Source: an uncultured Gammaproteobacteria bacterium (GTDB lineage Bacteria; Pseudomonadota; Gammaproteobacteria; Steroidobacterales; GCA-2729495). Taken from it: a stretch of 9,347 bases of DNA. The notes below the pieces were generated by a model. The model made no database searches and was not told the DNA's origin. It saw only the letters and a program-made list of their open reading frames with translations. Below, in pieces: positions 1 through 6,868 of the stretch. The DNA lies in the NCBI GenBank assembly GCA_937958785.1, contig CALGMY010000286.1:1-9347 (forward strand), in the 5' to 3' direction. The stretch's first letter is position 1. Every line of letters starts with the position of its first letter. A program made the translations under genes and the position numbers.

Positions 1-2
1 GG

Positions 3-344
3 GTGGCGGAGTGCACCGATGACGAGGCGGGGCGGTCCGGGCTTGCGGGGCTGAACGACTTCCTGGCGGGGCTCTCGGCCCGCGAGCTCGCGGCCGCCGT
101 CGGCACGGCGCCCCCCGCGCGGCTCGGTGGCCAGCGCCTGAACTACGTGGCCGCGATGGTCGAGCTCGCCTGTGGACGCGCCGGCGTCCCGGCGCCGGCC
201 TGGTGCGCCGCCATCCCGCCGCTGCGGGAGCCCTGGTTCGCGTCGGACCTCGGCAGCCTTCGCCTGCACCTGCTGCACGCGTCGCCCGCGCCATTCCGGC
301 GGCGGAATCTCTTCATCGACGCGAGCGTCGGCGACCGTGTCTGA
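3..344 (+). CDS. Small protein of unknown function, partner of the downstream nucleotidyltransferase; 5' end uncertain
   Basis: The frame opens with GTG two bases from the window edge, so the true start may lie upstream and the ribosome binding site cannot be judged. The visible product is 113 residues, probably soluble, with no signal peptide or membrane segment. The first two thirds are Ala- and Leu-rich and probably helical. The C-terminal third has a recognisable pattern: PAW at residues 65-67, PWF at 77-79, and SPAPFRRRNLFID at 94-106. From memory, this pattern (tryptophans, then a Ser-Pro-x-x-Phe-Arg-Arg-Arg segment) occurs in short proteins, some with an N-terminal helix-turn-helix, encoded just before DUF6036-type nucleotidyltransferases. 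The next gene is of that kind and overlaps this one by 8 bases, implying coupled translation. An antitoxin or regulatory partner role is inference. No DNA-binding domain is visible in the part present. Confidence 0.65.
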   Translation: MAECTDDEAGRSGLAGLNDFLAGLSARELAAAVGTAPPARLGGQRLNYVAAMVELACGRAGVPAPAWCAAIPPLREPWFASDLGSLRLHLLHASPAPFRRRNLFIDASVGDRV

Positions 345-873
345 GCGCCACGAACTCGACGCGAAGGAGATCCGGCGACTCTTCGGGTTGCTCGACGAGG
401 AGCTCGGGCGCCGGGGAATCCACGGTGAGGTGTACGTGGTCGGTGGCGCGGTCATGTGCCTCGCCTACGCAGCCCGCCCGGCCACCCAGGACGTGGATGC
501 CTGGTTCAGGCCGGCCAGGGACGTCCGCGACGCCGCCCGCCGCGTGGCGCCCAGGGCCGGGGTACCGGCGGACTGGCTCAACGACGCGGTGAAGGGCTTC
601 CTCGGCGACCGGGGCACCTACCACAGCTTCCTCGAGCTGCCCCACCTCCGGGTCCTCGTGGCGACCCCCGAGTACCTGCTGGCGATGAAGTGCCTGTCCA
701 TGCGGATCGGCGCCGAATTCCGCGACCTGGACGACGTGCGCTACCTGCTCCGGTACCTCAACATCGAGGACTACGACGCCGCCCGCGAAGTGATCGGCCG
801 CTTCTACCCGCTCGATCGGTTTCCCCAGAAGACGCTGTACGCGCTCGCGGAGCTGCTGGGTGACGCCAGCTAG
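337..873 (+). CDS. DUF6036-like nucleotidyltransferase (possible toxin of a toxin-antitoxin-type pair)
   Basis: This is a 178-residue soluble protein with a minimal nucleotidyltransferase fold. After an N-terminal helix it has the Gly-Gly signature (VVGGAVM, G36-G37), then TQDVDAW with the paired acidic residues D52 and D54 expected to bind metal. A later segment (LLAMKCLSMR, then RDLDDVRYLL) matches the helical part of AbiEii/DUF6036-type nucleotidyltransferases. Relatives in this superfamily include toxins that add nucleotides to tRNA or proteins, but the target here is unknown. The GTG at 337 is preferred because it gives a family-like N-terminus and an 8-base overlap with the preceding gene. 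The same frame is open back to 172, but that extension is Arg/Ser/Pro-rich shadow sequence. The stop codon overlaps the stop of the opposing thiolase gene by four bases. The enzyme class is fairly secure; a toxin role is inferred from the pairing. Confidence 0.8.
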   Translation: MSERHELDAKEIRRLFGLLDEELGRRGIHGEVYVVGGAVMCLAYAARPATQDVDAWFRPARDVRDAARRVAPRAGVPADWLNDAVKGFLGDRGTYHSFLELPHLRVLVATPEYLLAMKCLSMRIGAEFRDLDDVRYLLRYLNIEDYDAAREVIGRFYPLDRFPQKTLYALAELLGDAS

Positions 874-2150
874 CGCTCCAGGATCGCCGTAACCCCCATC
901 CCGCCCGCCGTACAGATCGAAATCAACCCGCGTCCGGACCCCTTCTGCGCCAGCAGCTTGGCCAGCGACGCGACGATGCGCGCGCCGGTGGCCGCGAACG
1001 GATGGCCGATGGCGATGCTGCCGCCCTTCACGTTCATCTTCGACCGGTCGATCGAGCCGAGCGGCTGGACGCGGCCGAGTTTGTCCCGGCAGAACTCCGG
1101 GGACTCCCAGGCCTTCAGCGTGGCGAGGGTCTGGGCGGCGAAGGCCTCGTGGATCTCGTAGAAGTCGAAGTCCTGCAGGCCGAGGTTCGCGTCGGCGAGC
1201 ATCGCCGAGACCGCGTAGGCCGGCGCGAGCAGCAGGCCTTCCTTCTTCACGAAGTCCACGGCCGCGACCTTCCCGTAGCGCAGGTAGGCCTGCACGGGCA
1301 GGTGGCGGGCCTTCGCCCAGTCCTCGGAGGCCAGCAGCACGGCGGCTGCGCCGTCGGTGAGCGGCGTGCTGTTGCCCGCGGTCATGGTGCCGGCCGGCCC
1401 CCGGTCGAACACCGGCTTCAGCTTGCCGAGTTTCTCGACGGAGGTGTCCGCCCGCACGTTGTTGTCGGCCGTCGCGCCCTGGAAGGGCGTGACCAGGTCG
1501 GCGTAGAAGCCCTCGGCCCAGGCCTTCGCGGCCTTCTGGTGGGACTCGAAGGCGAGCCGGTCCTGGTCGGCGCGGGTGATGCCCCACTGCTTGGCGGTGA
1601 TCTCCGTGCTCTGGCCCATGGACAGCTTCGTGCGCGGCTCGGTCACGCCCGGGGCCACCGGCTTGAACATGCCTGGCCGGAGGCCGAGCCACGGCCCCAG
1701 GCGCTCGCCGAAGGACTTGCCCCGGGCGCTCGCCAGCAGGATCTCCCGGTAGGCGTCCGGGTAGACGATGGGCACGTCGCTGATGGTGTCGGTGCCGCCC
1801 GCGATGCCCGCGTCGATCTGGCCGAGGGCGATCTTGTTGCCGAGGAGGATCGCGGCCTCGAGGCTCGTGCCGCAGGCCCGCTGCAGGTCGAAGGCCGGGG
1901 TCTCCGGGGCGAGCGTCGTGCCCAGCACGCACTCCCGCGCCAGGTTCCAGTCCCGGGAGTGCTTCATCACCGCGCCGAGGGCGACATCGCCCAGGCGCTC
2001 TCCATCGAGATGGCAGGCGTCGACGGTCGCCTGCAGCGCCGCCGTCATGAGGTCCTGGTTCGACTGGCGGACGTAGTGCGTGTTCGCCCGGCAGAACGGG
2101 ATGCGGCGGCCGCCAAGGATGGCGACGCGGCGCGGGGCCTGGTAGTGCAT
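870..2150 (-). CDS. Acetyl-CoA C-acyltransferase (thiolase, FadI-like)
   Basis: A 426-residue thiolase, close to the usual length for FadI and trifunctional-protein beta subunits. It should cleave 3-ketoacyl-CoA with CoA in fatty-acid beta-oxidation, or run the reverse condensation, in the cytoplasm. The nucleophilic Cys is C93 in RACGTS. EIHEAFAAQ (H334) carries the HEAF form typical of FadI-type enzymes rather than the NEAF of classical thiolases. H383 in IGHPFAATGAR and C413 in SICTAGGMG are the remaining catalytic residues, so the active site looks intact. The ATG at 2150 is chosen because AGGGAG (2158-2163) lies 7 bases upstream; an in-frame TTG at 2177 overlaps the preceding gene and lacks such a site. 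The gene starts 16 bases after the DUF924 stop and is last in the minus-strand cluster. No FadJ/FadB-like partner is adjacent, so substrate chain length is uncertain. Confidence 0.93.
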   Translation of the reverse strand: MHYQAPRRVAILGGRRIPFCRANTHYVRQSNQDLMTAALQATVDACHLDGERLGDVALGAVMKHSRDWNLARECVLGTTLAPETPAFDLQRACGTSLEAAILLGNKIALGQIDAGIAGGTDTISDVPIVYPDAYREILLASARGKSFGERLGPWLGLRPGMFKPVAPGVTEPRTKLSMGQSTEITAKQWGITRADQDRLAFESHQKAAKAWAEGFYADLVTPFQGATADNNVRADTSVEKLGKLKPVFDRGPAGTMTAGNSTPLTDGAAAVLLASEDWAKARHLPVQAYLRYGKVAAVDFVKKEGLLLAPAYAVSAMLADANLGLQDFDFYEIHEAFAAQTLATLKAWESPEFCRDKLGRVQPLGSIDRSKMNVKGGSIAIGHPFAATGARIVASLAKLLAQKGSGRGLISICTAGGMGVTAILER

Positions 2151-2166
2151 GGGAAAGCTCCCTGGC

Positions 2167-2778
2167 TTATTGGCCAAACGACGGGGCGCCGGCGCCCAGG
2201 TATTCCTGTTCCTCCGGCGTGTTGGGCCGCCCCAGGGTCTTGTTGCGGTGGGGGAAGCGGCCGAAGGACTTCACGATGTCATGGTGCAGTTCGGCGAACT
2301 GGGCGAAGGTGAGGAAGGTTGCCTTCAGCGTCTCGGACACGCCGGACACCAGGCCCTCGTAGATCTTCACCGAGCGCTCCTGGACCTTCAGCGATTCCGC
2401 GTGCTGCAGCGGCATGAAGTAGAAGGCCTGCTGGAAGGGGTCCAGGGTCTTGTAGTCGCCCTTCGCCGCGCCCTCGACGCAGATCTTGAGGGCGTGCGGA
2501 TCCCGGGAGAAGGCCTTCGGGGTGCCCCGGTGGATGCTGCGGCGGAACTGGTCGAGGAGCAGGATGAGGGCGAGGCGGCCCTGGGGCGTGGCGGTCCAGC
2601 CCTCCAGCTGGCCCTTCGAGGCCTGGTCCACGAGGCCGCCGAACTCGGTACGGATCAGCGCATCGGTGACCGGGTCGGCGCCGAACCAGCGGTCCATCCG
2701 GCTGTCGATGGTGGGCTGGTCCATGCTGCCCGGCTGGAACCAGAAATCGAGGACGCGCTGGATATCGGGGTTGGTCAT
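2167..2778 (-). CDS. DUF924 family protein
   Basis: A 203-residue, probably cytoplasmic protein matching the DUF924 family along its full length. Hallmarks are VLDFWF near the N-terminus (residues 9-14), RWFG at 30-33, the central LALILLLDQFRRSIHRGTPKAF region (about 69-90), and FYFMPLQHAES at 119-129, followed by LHHDIVKSFGRFPHRN around 164-179. The family is helical with a TPR-like fold and has no well-established biochemical role, so none is assigned. Its ATG overlaps the TGA of the upstream DUF2141 gene in an ATGA arrangement, the usual sign of translational coupling, and no strong ribosome binding site is visible. The thiolase gene follows after 16 bases. No signal peptide or membrane segment is seen. 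Confidence 0.9.
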   Translation of the reverse strand: MTNPDIQRVLDFWFQPGSMDQPTIDSRMDRWFGADPVTDALIRTEFGGLVDQASKGQLEGWTATPQGRLALILLLDQFRRSIHRGTPKAFSRDPHALKICVEGAAKGDYKTLDPFQQAFYFMPLQHAESLKVQERSVKIYEGLVSGVSETLKATFLTFAQFAELHHDIVKSFGRFPHRNKTLGRPNTPEEQEYLGAGAPSFGQ

Positions 2779-3218
2779 TGCAGCTCGATCTTCTGTTCCG
2801 TGACCGTGCCCACGCTGACCCTGAAGGTGGCGTCCCGGTACTTCGGCGGGCCGAACTTCGGTCGCAGGTTGTTGGACAGGCCGGCCGGCTCCTTGGGGAT
2901 GCCGATGAAGTTGCGCTCGAGCTTGCCGTCGTCGTTGACGTCCTGGAACACCGACAGCGCGTATTCGCCGTCGGGCAGGAGGAGGTCCACGGTCATCCGG
3001 TCGCCGGTGCGGTTCCCGGCCACCTTCAGGGGCTTCTGGGTACGCACCCGGTCGCTCAGCCAGTCGTCCTTCCTGTCGTAGACCCAGACATACAGCGTGC
3101 CCTGGTCGGACTTCACGTTGGTGGCGATGACGCGCAGGTTCGGCGCGCCGGCCGGCGTCTGGGCGACCGCCGGAACCGAGGTGGCCAGCAGCAGGGCGAG
3201 GGTGGCGAGGTGCTTCAT
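2775..3218 (-). CDS. DUF2141 domain protein, secreted or periplasmic
   Basis: A 147-residue protein with a clear signal peptide: MKH, a hydrophobic Leu/Ala core, and a probable cleavage after AVA at residue 19. The mature part is a small beta-rich domain of the DUF2141 type. The diagnostic stretch is ALSVFQDVNDDGKLERNF (about 87-104), then IGIPKEP, GLSNN and KFGPPKYRDATF. The DxNxDG segment looks like a calcium-binding loop, but metal binding is untested. The family is widespread in proteobacteria and has no firm function. The ATG at 3218 is the only one giving a proper signal peptide; AAAGGA lies about 13 bases upstream, rather far. The gene begins 17 bases after purK and overlaps the DUF924 start by four bases. 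The long open frame upstream, to 4979, is a purE/purK shadow and not part of this gene. Confidence 0.9.
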   Translation of the reverse strand: MKHLATLALLLATSVPAVAQTPAGAPNLRVIATNVKSDQGTLYVWVYDRKDDWLSDRVRTQKPLKVAGNRTGDRMTVDLLLPDGEYALSVFQDVNDDGKLERNFIGIPKEPAGLSNNLRPKFGPPKYRDATFRVSVGTVTEQKIELQ

Positions 3219-3235
3219 GGTCGCGATGCGTCCTT

Positions 3236-4396
3236 TCAGTCGCGGATGCCGATGGCGGTGCGGGCCGCCAGCGCCGATTCCAGCACGGCAGACGGGTCGG
3301 TGCCCAGCACCGTGAAGTGTCCCATCTTGCGGCCCGGCCGTGCGGATTCCTTGCCGTAGAGATGCAGTTTCAATCCGGGCCGGGCCAGCAGCCTGGCCCA
3401 GTCGGGCTCGCCAGCGGACCAGAGATCGCCGAGCAGGTTCACCATCACGGCGGGACCCGTGAGGCCCGGGTCGCCGAGTGGCAGGCCGCAGAGCGCGCGC
3501 ACCTGCTGCTCGTACTGGCTGGTGAGGCAGGCGTCCAGGGTGTAGTGGCCGCTGTTGTGGGGGCGTGGGGCCATCTCGTTCACGTAGAGCGCGCCCCGGC
3601 TCACGAAGAACTCGACGCCCAGCGTGCCGATGTACTGCAGCGCCGCCGCGATGCGCAGGGCGCAGTCCCGGGCGGCCGAGGCGAGCGCGGGGCTGACCCG
3701 GGCCGGCACGATCGAGACGTCGAGGATGCCGTGGCGGTGCTGGTTCTCGGCAACGGGAAAGCAGGTGGCAGCGCCGGCGGCGTCCCGTGCCAGCACCACG
3801 GACACCTCGCAGTCGAGGGGCAACTGCGCCTCGAGCACACAGGCCTCGCCCTTCAGCTGCCGGAAGGCGGTGCGGGCCGCGGCCCGGTCCGCCACCCGCG
3901 CCTGGCCCTTGCCGTCGTAGCCGAAGCGGGCAACCTTGAGGATGCCGGGAAAGACGCTGGCCGGTGCGGCTTCCAGGTCGCCCTCGCTGCGGATCATGGC
4001 GAAGGGCCCGTGCGGCAGGCCCTGGTCCCGCAGGAAGGTCTTCTCGGCGATGCGGTCCTGGCACACGGCGACCGCCGCGGCGGAGGGGCGCACGCGGGTC
4101 GAACGGGCCAGGTACCCGAGCGTCGCCGCCGGCACGTTCTCGAACTCGGTGGTGACCGCGGCGCAGCCCGTGGCGAGCACGTCCAGCGCGGCCGGGTCCT
4201 CGTAGGCCGCGGCGAGGTGCCGGTCCGCGATGCGTCCTGCGGGGCTTTGCGGGTCGGGGTCCAGCACGATCACCCGGTAGCCCAGTTCGTGGGCGGCCTG
4301 CACGAAGAAGCGGCCGAGCTGTCCGCCGCCCAGCAGGCCCAGGGTGGCAGGCGCGATGATCGGGTGGGACGCGGTGGCGGGCGCGGCGGCCGGCAT
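3236..4396 (-). CDS. purK: 5-(carboxyamino)imidazole ribonucleotide synthase PurK
   Basis: PurK uses ATP and bicarbonate to convert AIR to N5-CAIR, the sixth step of purine synthesis, in the cytoplasm. The 386-residue product has the full ATP-grasp layout. The N-terminal nucleotide-binding loop LLGGGQLGRF is at residues 21-30, followed by TEFENVP in the central domain and a lysine-bearing KTFLRDQGLP segment. The substrate and metal region is LGVEFF...LYVNEMAPRPHNSGHYT, and the tail is LHLYGK...ARPGRKMGHFTVLG. About 12 extra Ala/Pro-rich residues precede the core, making it slightly longer than typical PurK. Its ATG immediately follows the purE TGA (TGAATG) with only a weak GGA upstream, so translation probably depends on ribosomes finishing purE. 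No broken motif is seen. Confidence 0.96.
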   Translation of the reverse strand: MPAAAPATASHPIIAPATLGLLGGGQLGRFFVQAAHELGYRVIVLDPDPQSPAGRIADRHLAAAYEDPAALDVLATGCAAVTTEFENVPAATLGYLARSTRVRPSAAAVAVCQDRIAEKTFLRDQGLPHGPFAMIRSEGDLEAAPASVFPGILKVARFGYDGKGQARVADRAAARTAFRQLKGEACVLEAQLPLDCEVSVVLARDAAGAATCFPVAENQHRHGILDVSIVPARVSPALASAARDCALRIAAALQYIGTLGVEFFVSRGALYVNEMAPRPHNSGHYTLDACLTSQYEQQVRALCGLPLGDPGLTGPAVMVNLLGDLWSAGEPDWARLLARPGLKLHLYGKESARPGRKMGHFTVLGTDPSAVLESALAARTAIGIRD

Positions 4397-4921
4397 TCAG
4401 TCCGGGAGCTTCATGGCCATGACGGCCCGGGCCTGGCGGGTGCGGAAGGCGGCGAGCTTCTTCGCGAGGGCAGCGTCGGTGCCGGCCAGCACGGCCACGG
4501 CGAACAGTGCCGCGTTGGCCGCGCCGGCCTCGCCGATGGCGAACGTGGCGACCGGCACGCCCTTCGGCATCTGCACGATGGAGAGCAGGGAGTCCTGGCC
4601 CGAGAGCGCCTTCGACTGCACCGGCACGCCGAGCACGGGCACCGTGGTCTTGGCGGCCAGCATCCCGGGCAGGTGCGCGGCGCCGCCAGCCCCCGCGATG
4701 ATCAGCCGCAGCCCGCGCTGGTGGGCCGACTCGGCGTAGTCGAACATCAGCTGGGGGGTCCGGTGGGCCGAGACGACCCGCTTCTCGAAGGGCACGCCGA
4801 AGTCCTTCAGGATTTCGGCGGCGGCGCGCAGCGTGGGCCAGTCCGAATCGGAGCCCATGACGACCCCGACCATCGGGGCGGCCTTGCGAACGGTCCTGGA
4901 GCGACGGGTCTGGCTGGCCAT
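4397..4921 (-). CDS. purE: 5-(carboxyamino)imidazole ribonucleotide mutase PurE (class I)
   Basis: PurE rearranges N5-CAIR to CAIR, acting directly on the product of PurK, which is encoded next. Class I features are clear: VGVVMGSDSDWPTL near the N-terminus, VVSAHRTP with catalytic His53, AGAGGAAHLPGM, AAKTTVPVLGVPVQS, and SIVQMPKGVPVAT, with GEAGAANAAL near the end. With the ATG at 4921 the protein has 174 residues, near the usual length. An in-frame ATG at 4942 adds seven residues (to 181), but it sits inside a repeat hairpin and has only AGG two bases upstream. A third ATG (codon 17 of this model) just before VGVV is also possible, with AAGG about 8 bases upstream. The exact start is therefore unsettled, but identity is not. 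The gene lies 23 bases after the Nudix stop. Confidence 0.95.
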   Translation of the reverse strand: MASQTRRSRTVRKAAPMVGVVMGSDSDWPTLRAAAEILKDFGVPFEKRVVSAHRTPQLMFDYAESAHQRGLRLIIAGAGGAAHLPGMLAAKTTVPVLGVPVQSKALSGQDSLLSIVQMPKGVPVATFAIGEAGAANAALFAVAVLAGTDAALAKKLAAFRTRQARAVMAMKLPD

Positions 4922-4934
4922 CGGGGAATTGTAA

Positions 4935-4977
4935 GGGGACATGCCTAAATTTGCGTTGCCAAATTAGGCATGTCCCC
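4935..4977. repeat. REP-like palindromic element spanning the Nudix-purE junction
   Basis: Two arms, 4935-4953 and 4960-4977, are reverse complements starting with GGGGACATGCCTAA and pair over 18 base pairs with one bulged A and a six-base loop. The element supplies the last ten codons (GDMPNLATQI) and the TAG stop of the Nudix gene, and contains an alternative purE ATG. Its AT-rich centre differs from the GC-rich surroundings. The form resembles short mobile palindromes dispersed by REP-associated transposases, but copy number cannot be judged from one window. It has no trailing T tract, so a terminator role is doubtful; RNA processing or attenuation within the operon is possible. Confidence 0.7.
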
Positions 4978-5541
4978 ACTCTCGAGGAGGCGGGCGAGCT
5001 TCAGGATGCCTGCCACGGAGATGGCGTCGGTGATGCGGCCTGCCATCACCAGGGCCACGGCCTCGGTGAAGGGCAGCCGCCGGATCTCGAGCCGCTCGGT
5101 CTCGTCGAAGGCCGGCTCGCCCACGGTGAGCCCCCGGGCCAGGAACACGTACCCCTCCTCGTCGGTGACCGAGTTCGAGGTGTGCAGCTTCATGAGCGGC
5201 ACCAGGCTTCCGGCGGCGAGGCCGGTCTCCTCGCGCAGTTCCCGGGCCGCGGCGGCGGCGAGCGCCTCGTGCCGCGGCGCGCCGCCCATGGGCAGCTCCC
5301 AGGAGTACTCACCCAGGGGAAACCGCCACTGCCCGACGAGCCAGGTATGGCCCTCGTCATCCAGCGGGATGATGCCCACCGCCCGGTTGCGGAAGCTGAT
5401 CTTCCCGTAGTGTGGCCGGCTGCCGTCTGGCGCAACCGTGTCGTGGGTGGTGACCACGAACCAGGGGTTCTCGAACTCGAGGCGGGTGCTCAGCGTCTGC
5501 CACGGGTTGCTGCCGTCGGGGGTGTCAGGCGGGCGGGTCAT
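4945..5541 (-). CDS. Nudix hydrolase, ADP-ribose pyrophosphatase-like
   Basis: A 198-residue cytoplasmic enzyme expected to hydrolyse a nucleoside diphosphate linked to another group, most likely ADP-ribose or a nucleotide sugar. The Nudix box is perfect (G-x5-E-x7-REUxEExGU): G86 to L108, with metal-binding residues in RELREETG (R100, E101, E104, E105). Upstream, GIIPLDDEGHTWLVGQWRFP and SWELPMGG are typical of the ADP-ribose pyrophosphatase branch. The ATG at 5541 is preferred because AAGGAG (5552-5557) lies 10 bases upstream; the frame stays open to 5631 but that part is MATE shadow. The start overlaps the MATE gene end by 17 bases, suggesting coupling. The last ten residues and stop come from the 4935-4977 repeat, so the native C-terminus may have been replaced. 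Substrate is inferred from family resemblance only. Confidence 0.92.
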   Translation of the reverse strand: MTRPPDTPDGSNPWQTLSTRLEFENPWFVVTTHDTVAPDGSRPHYGKISFRNRAVGIIPLDDEGHTWLVGQWRFPLGEYSWELPMGGAPRHEALAAAAARELREETGLAAGSLVPLMKLHTSNSVTDEEGYVFLARGLTVGEPAFDETERLEIRRLPFTEAVALVMAGRITDAISVAGILKLARLLESGDMPNLATQI

Positions 5542-6868
5542 GGGCGAGCCTCTCCTTGAGGCGGTTGAACCACAGGTGCATGCCGAGTCCGCGCACGACC
5601 ATGAATGCGGTGAACGCGAGCCAGAGGCCATGATTGCCCAGGTCCCGGGTGAGGTACCAGGCCGGCAGGAAGACGAGCGCCGCCGAGCCGGTCATCACCA
5701 CCCGCATCTCCCGGCTGAGGGTGGCGCCGACGAACACGCCGTCGTAGAGGAAGCTGGCGACCGAGATCAGCGGGAGCGCGACGAGCCAGGGAAGGTACTC
5801 GAGTGCAGTGGCCCGGATGTCCGGCAGGCCCGTCAGCAGCCCCACGATGGCTGGCCCGGCGATCCCGTAGGCGAGGCTGAACAGGGCGCCGAAGCCCATC
5901 GACCACGCCAGGGTTCGGCGCACGGCCCGCAGCATGCCCGCCGGGTCCCGGGCCCCCACGGCCTTGCCGACCAGGGCCTCGGCCGCATTGGCAATGCCGT
6001 CCAGTGCATAGGCGGTCAGCCACTGGAAGTTCAGCAGCAGCGCGTTTGCCGCGAGGAAGATGCTGCCCTGCCGGGCGCCCTGCACGGTGACGAATGCGAA
6101 GGTGAACATCAGGGCCAGGGTGCGCACGAAGAGGTTGCCGTTGATGGCGAGCAGCGCCCGGTAGGTGGCGGGTTCCAGCAGGCGCGTGCCGGCCCAGCTT
6201 CCCGGATGGCGCCGCAGCTCGCGGCGCACCAGCCAGGCTGCCGTCGCGGCGCCCGCGAACTCGGCGAGCAGGGCGCCGATGGCCACGCCCTCGACCTTCA
6301 GGCCGAGCCCAAGCACCAGCCAGAGGTCCAGCAGGATGTTGGTGAAGTTGATCACCAGCGTGATCGCGAGCGGGCCACGCGCGTTCTGCATGCCGAGCAG
6401 CCAGCCCAGCGCCACGAAGTTGAAGAGGGCGGCGGGCGCGCTCCACACGCGGATCGCGAAGTACTGTTCTGCGTGGCGGGTAACGTCGGGTGCGGCACCG
6501 ATCACGGCGAACGCCACGCTGGCGATCGGCCCCTGCAGGAGGATGATCAGCGCGCCGAGAACCAGCCCGATAACGACCGCCTCGCCGAGGGACTGGCGGA
6601 TGGCCGTGCGGCCGGCGGGATCGCGCGCCATCGCCCCGTGGGCCTGGGCCGTGATGCCCGTCGTCCCCATGCGCAGGAAATTGAGGCCGACGAAGAGCAG
6701 GCTGAAGACCTGGGCGGAGGCTGCCACCGCTGCCAGGTACACCGCATCCTCGAGGTGGCCGAGCACGCCCGTACCGACCAGGCCCACCAGGGGCACCGAA
6801 ACCGACGAGACGATCATCGGCAGGGCAATCCGCCAGATTGCCCCGTGGCTGTAGGGATCAGGCGCCAA
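5525..6868 (-). CDS. MATE family efflux transporter, DinF-like
   Basis: A 447-residue inner-membrane protein with about twelve hydrophobic helices, the standard MATE size. The N-terminus (IALPMIVSSVSVPLVGLV) and LRMGTTGITAQAHG closely match the DinF branch, whose members export organic cations or other small molecules using proton or sodium gradients. The usual TM1 signature in this branch is GLVDTAVxGHL; here it reads GLVGTGVLGHL, with Gly32 (codon GGT, 6773-6775) replacing the aspartate used for ion coupling in characterised members. This may alter or abolish transport. The start must be a TTG at 6868, the first codon after the in-frame TGA that ends the DUF962 gene; no clear ribosome binding site is visible and the next methionine is residue 18, inside the first helix. 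The 3' end overlaps the Nudix gene by 17 bases. Confidence 0.92.
   Translation of the reverse strand: MAPDPYSHGAIWRIALPMIVSSVSVPLVGLVGTGVLGHLEDAVYLAAVAASAQVFSLLFVGLNFLRMGTTGITAQAHGAMARDPAGRTAIRQSLGEAVVIGLVLGALIILLQGPIASVAFAVIGAAPDVTRHAEQYFAIRVWSAPAALFNFVALGWLLGMQNARGPLAITLVINFTNILLDLWLVLGLGLKVEGVAIGALLAEFAGAATAAWLVRRELRRHPGSWAGTRLLEPATYRALLAINGNLFVRTLALMFTFAFVTVQGARQGSIFLAANALLLNFQWLTAYALDGIANAAEALVGKAVGARDPAGMLRAVRRTLAWSMGFGALFSLAYGIAGPAIVGLLTGLPDIRATALEYLPWLVALPLISVASFLYDGVFVGATLSREMRVVMTGSAALVFLPAWYLTRDLGNHGLWLAFTAFMVVRGLGMHLWFNRLKERLAHDPPA

Noticed and set aside
313..1932. A 539-codon minus-strand open frame across the thiolase and the nucleotidyltransferase
   Set aside because: It lies out of frame in the thiolase and antisense to the nucleotidyltransferase, both of which have clear motifs.
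2151..2177. Longer thiolase starting at TTG 2177
   Set aside because: TTG is a rare start, and the AGGGAG site lies correctly for the ATG at 2150.
1002..2312. A 436-codon plus-strand open frame opposite the thiolase
   Set aside because: It is a mirror of thiolase codons with Val/Gly/Arg-rich composition and no domain.
3317..4948. A 543-codon plus-strand open frame opposite purK and purE
   Set aside because: It has no recognisable motif, a composition typical of antisense frames, and lies opposite two certain genes.
4935..4977. Rho-independent terminator between Nudix and purE
   Set aside because: The stem is not followed by a T tract on the minus strand, and it lies partly within coding sequence of a continuous gene cluster.
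3219..4979. N-terminal extension of the DUF2141 frame through purK and purE
   Set aside because: The extension is Arg/Pro/Gly-rich shadow sequence; the DUF2141 signal peptide begins at 3218.
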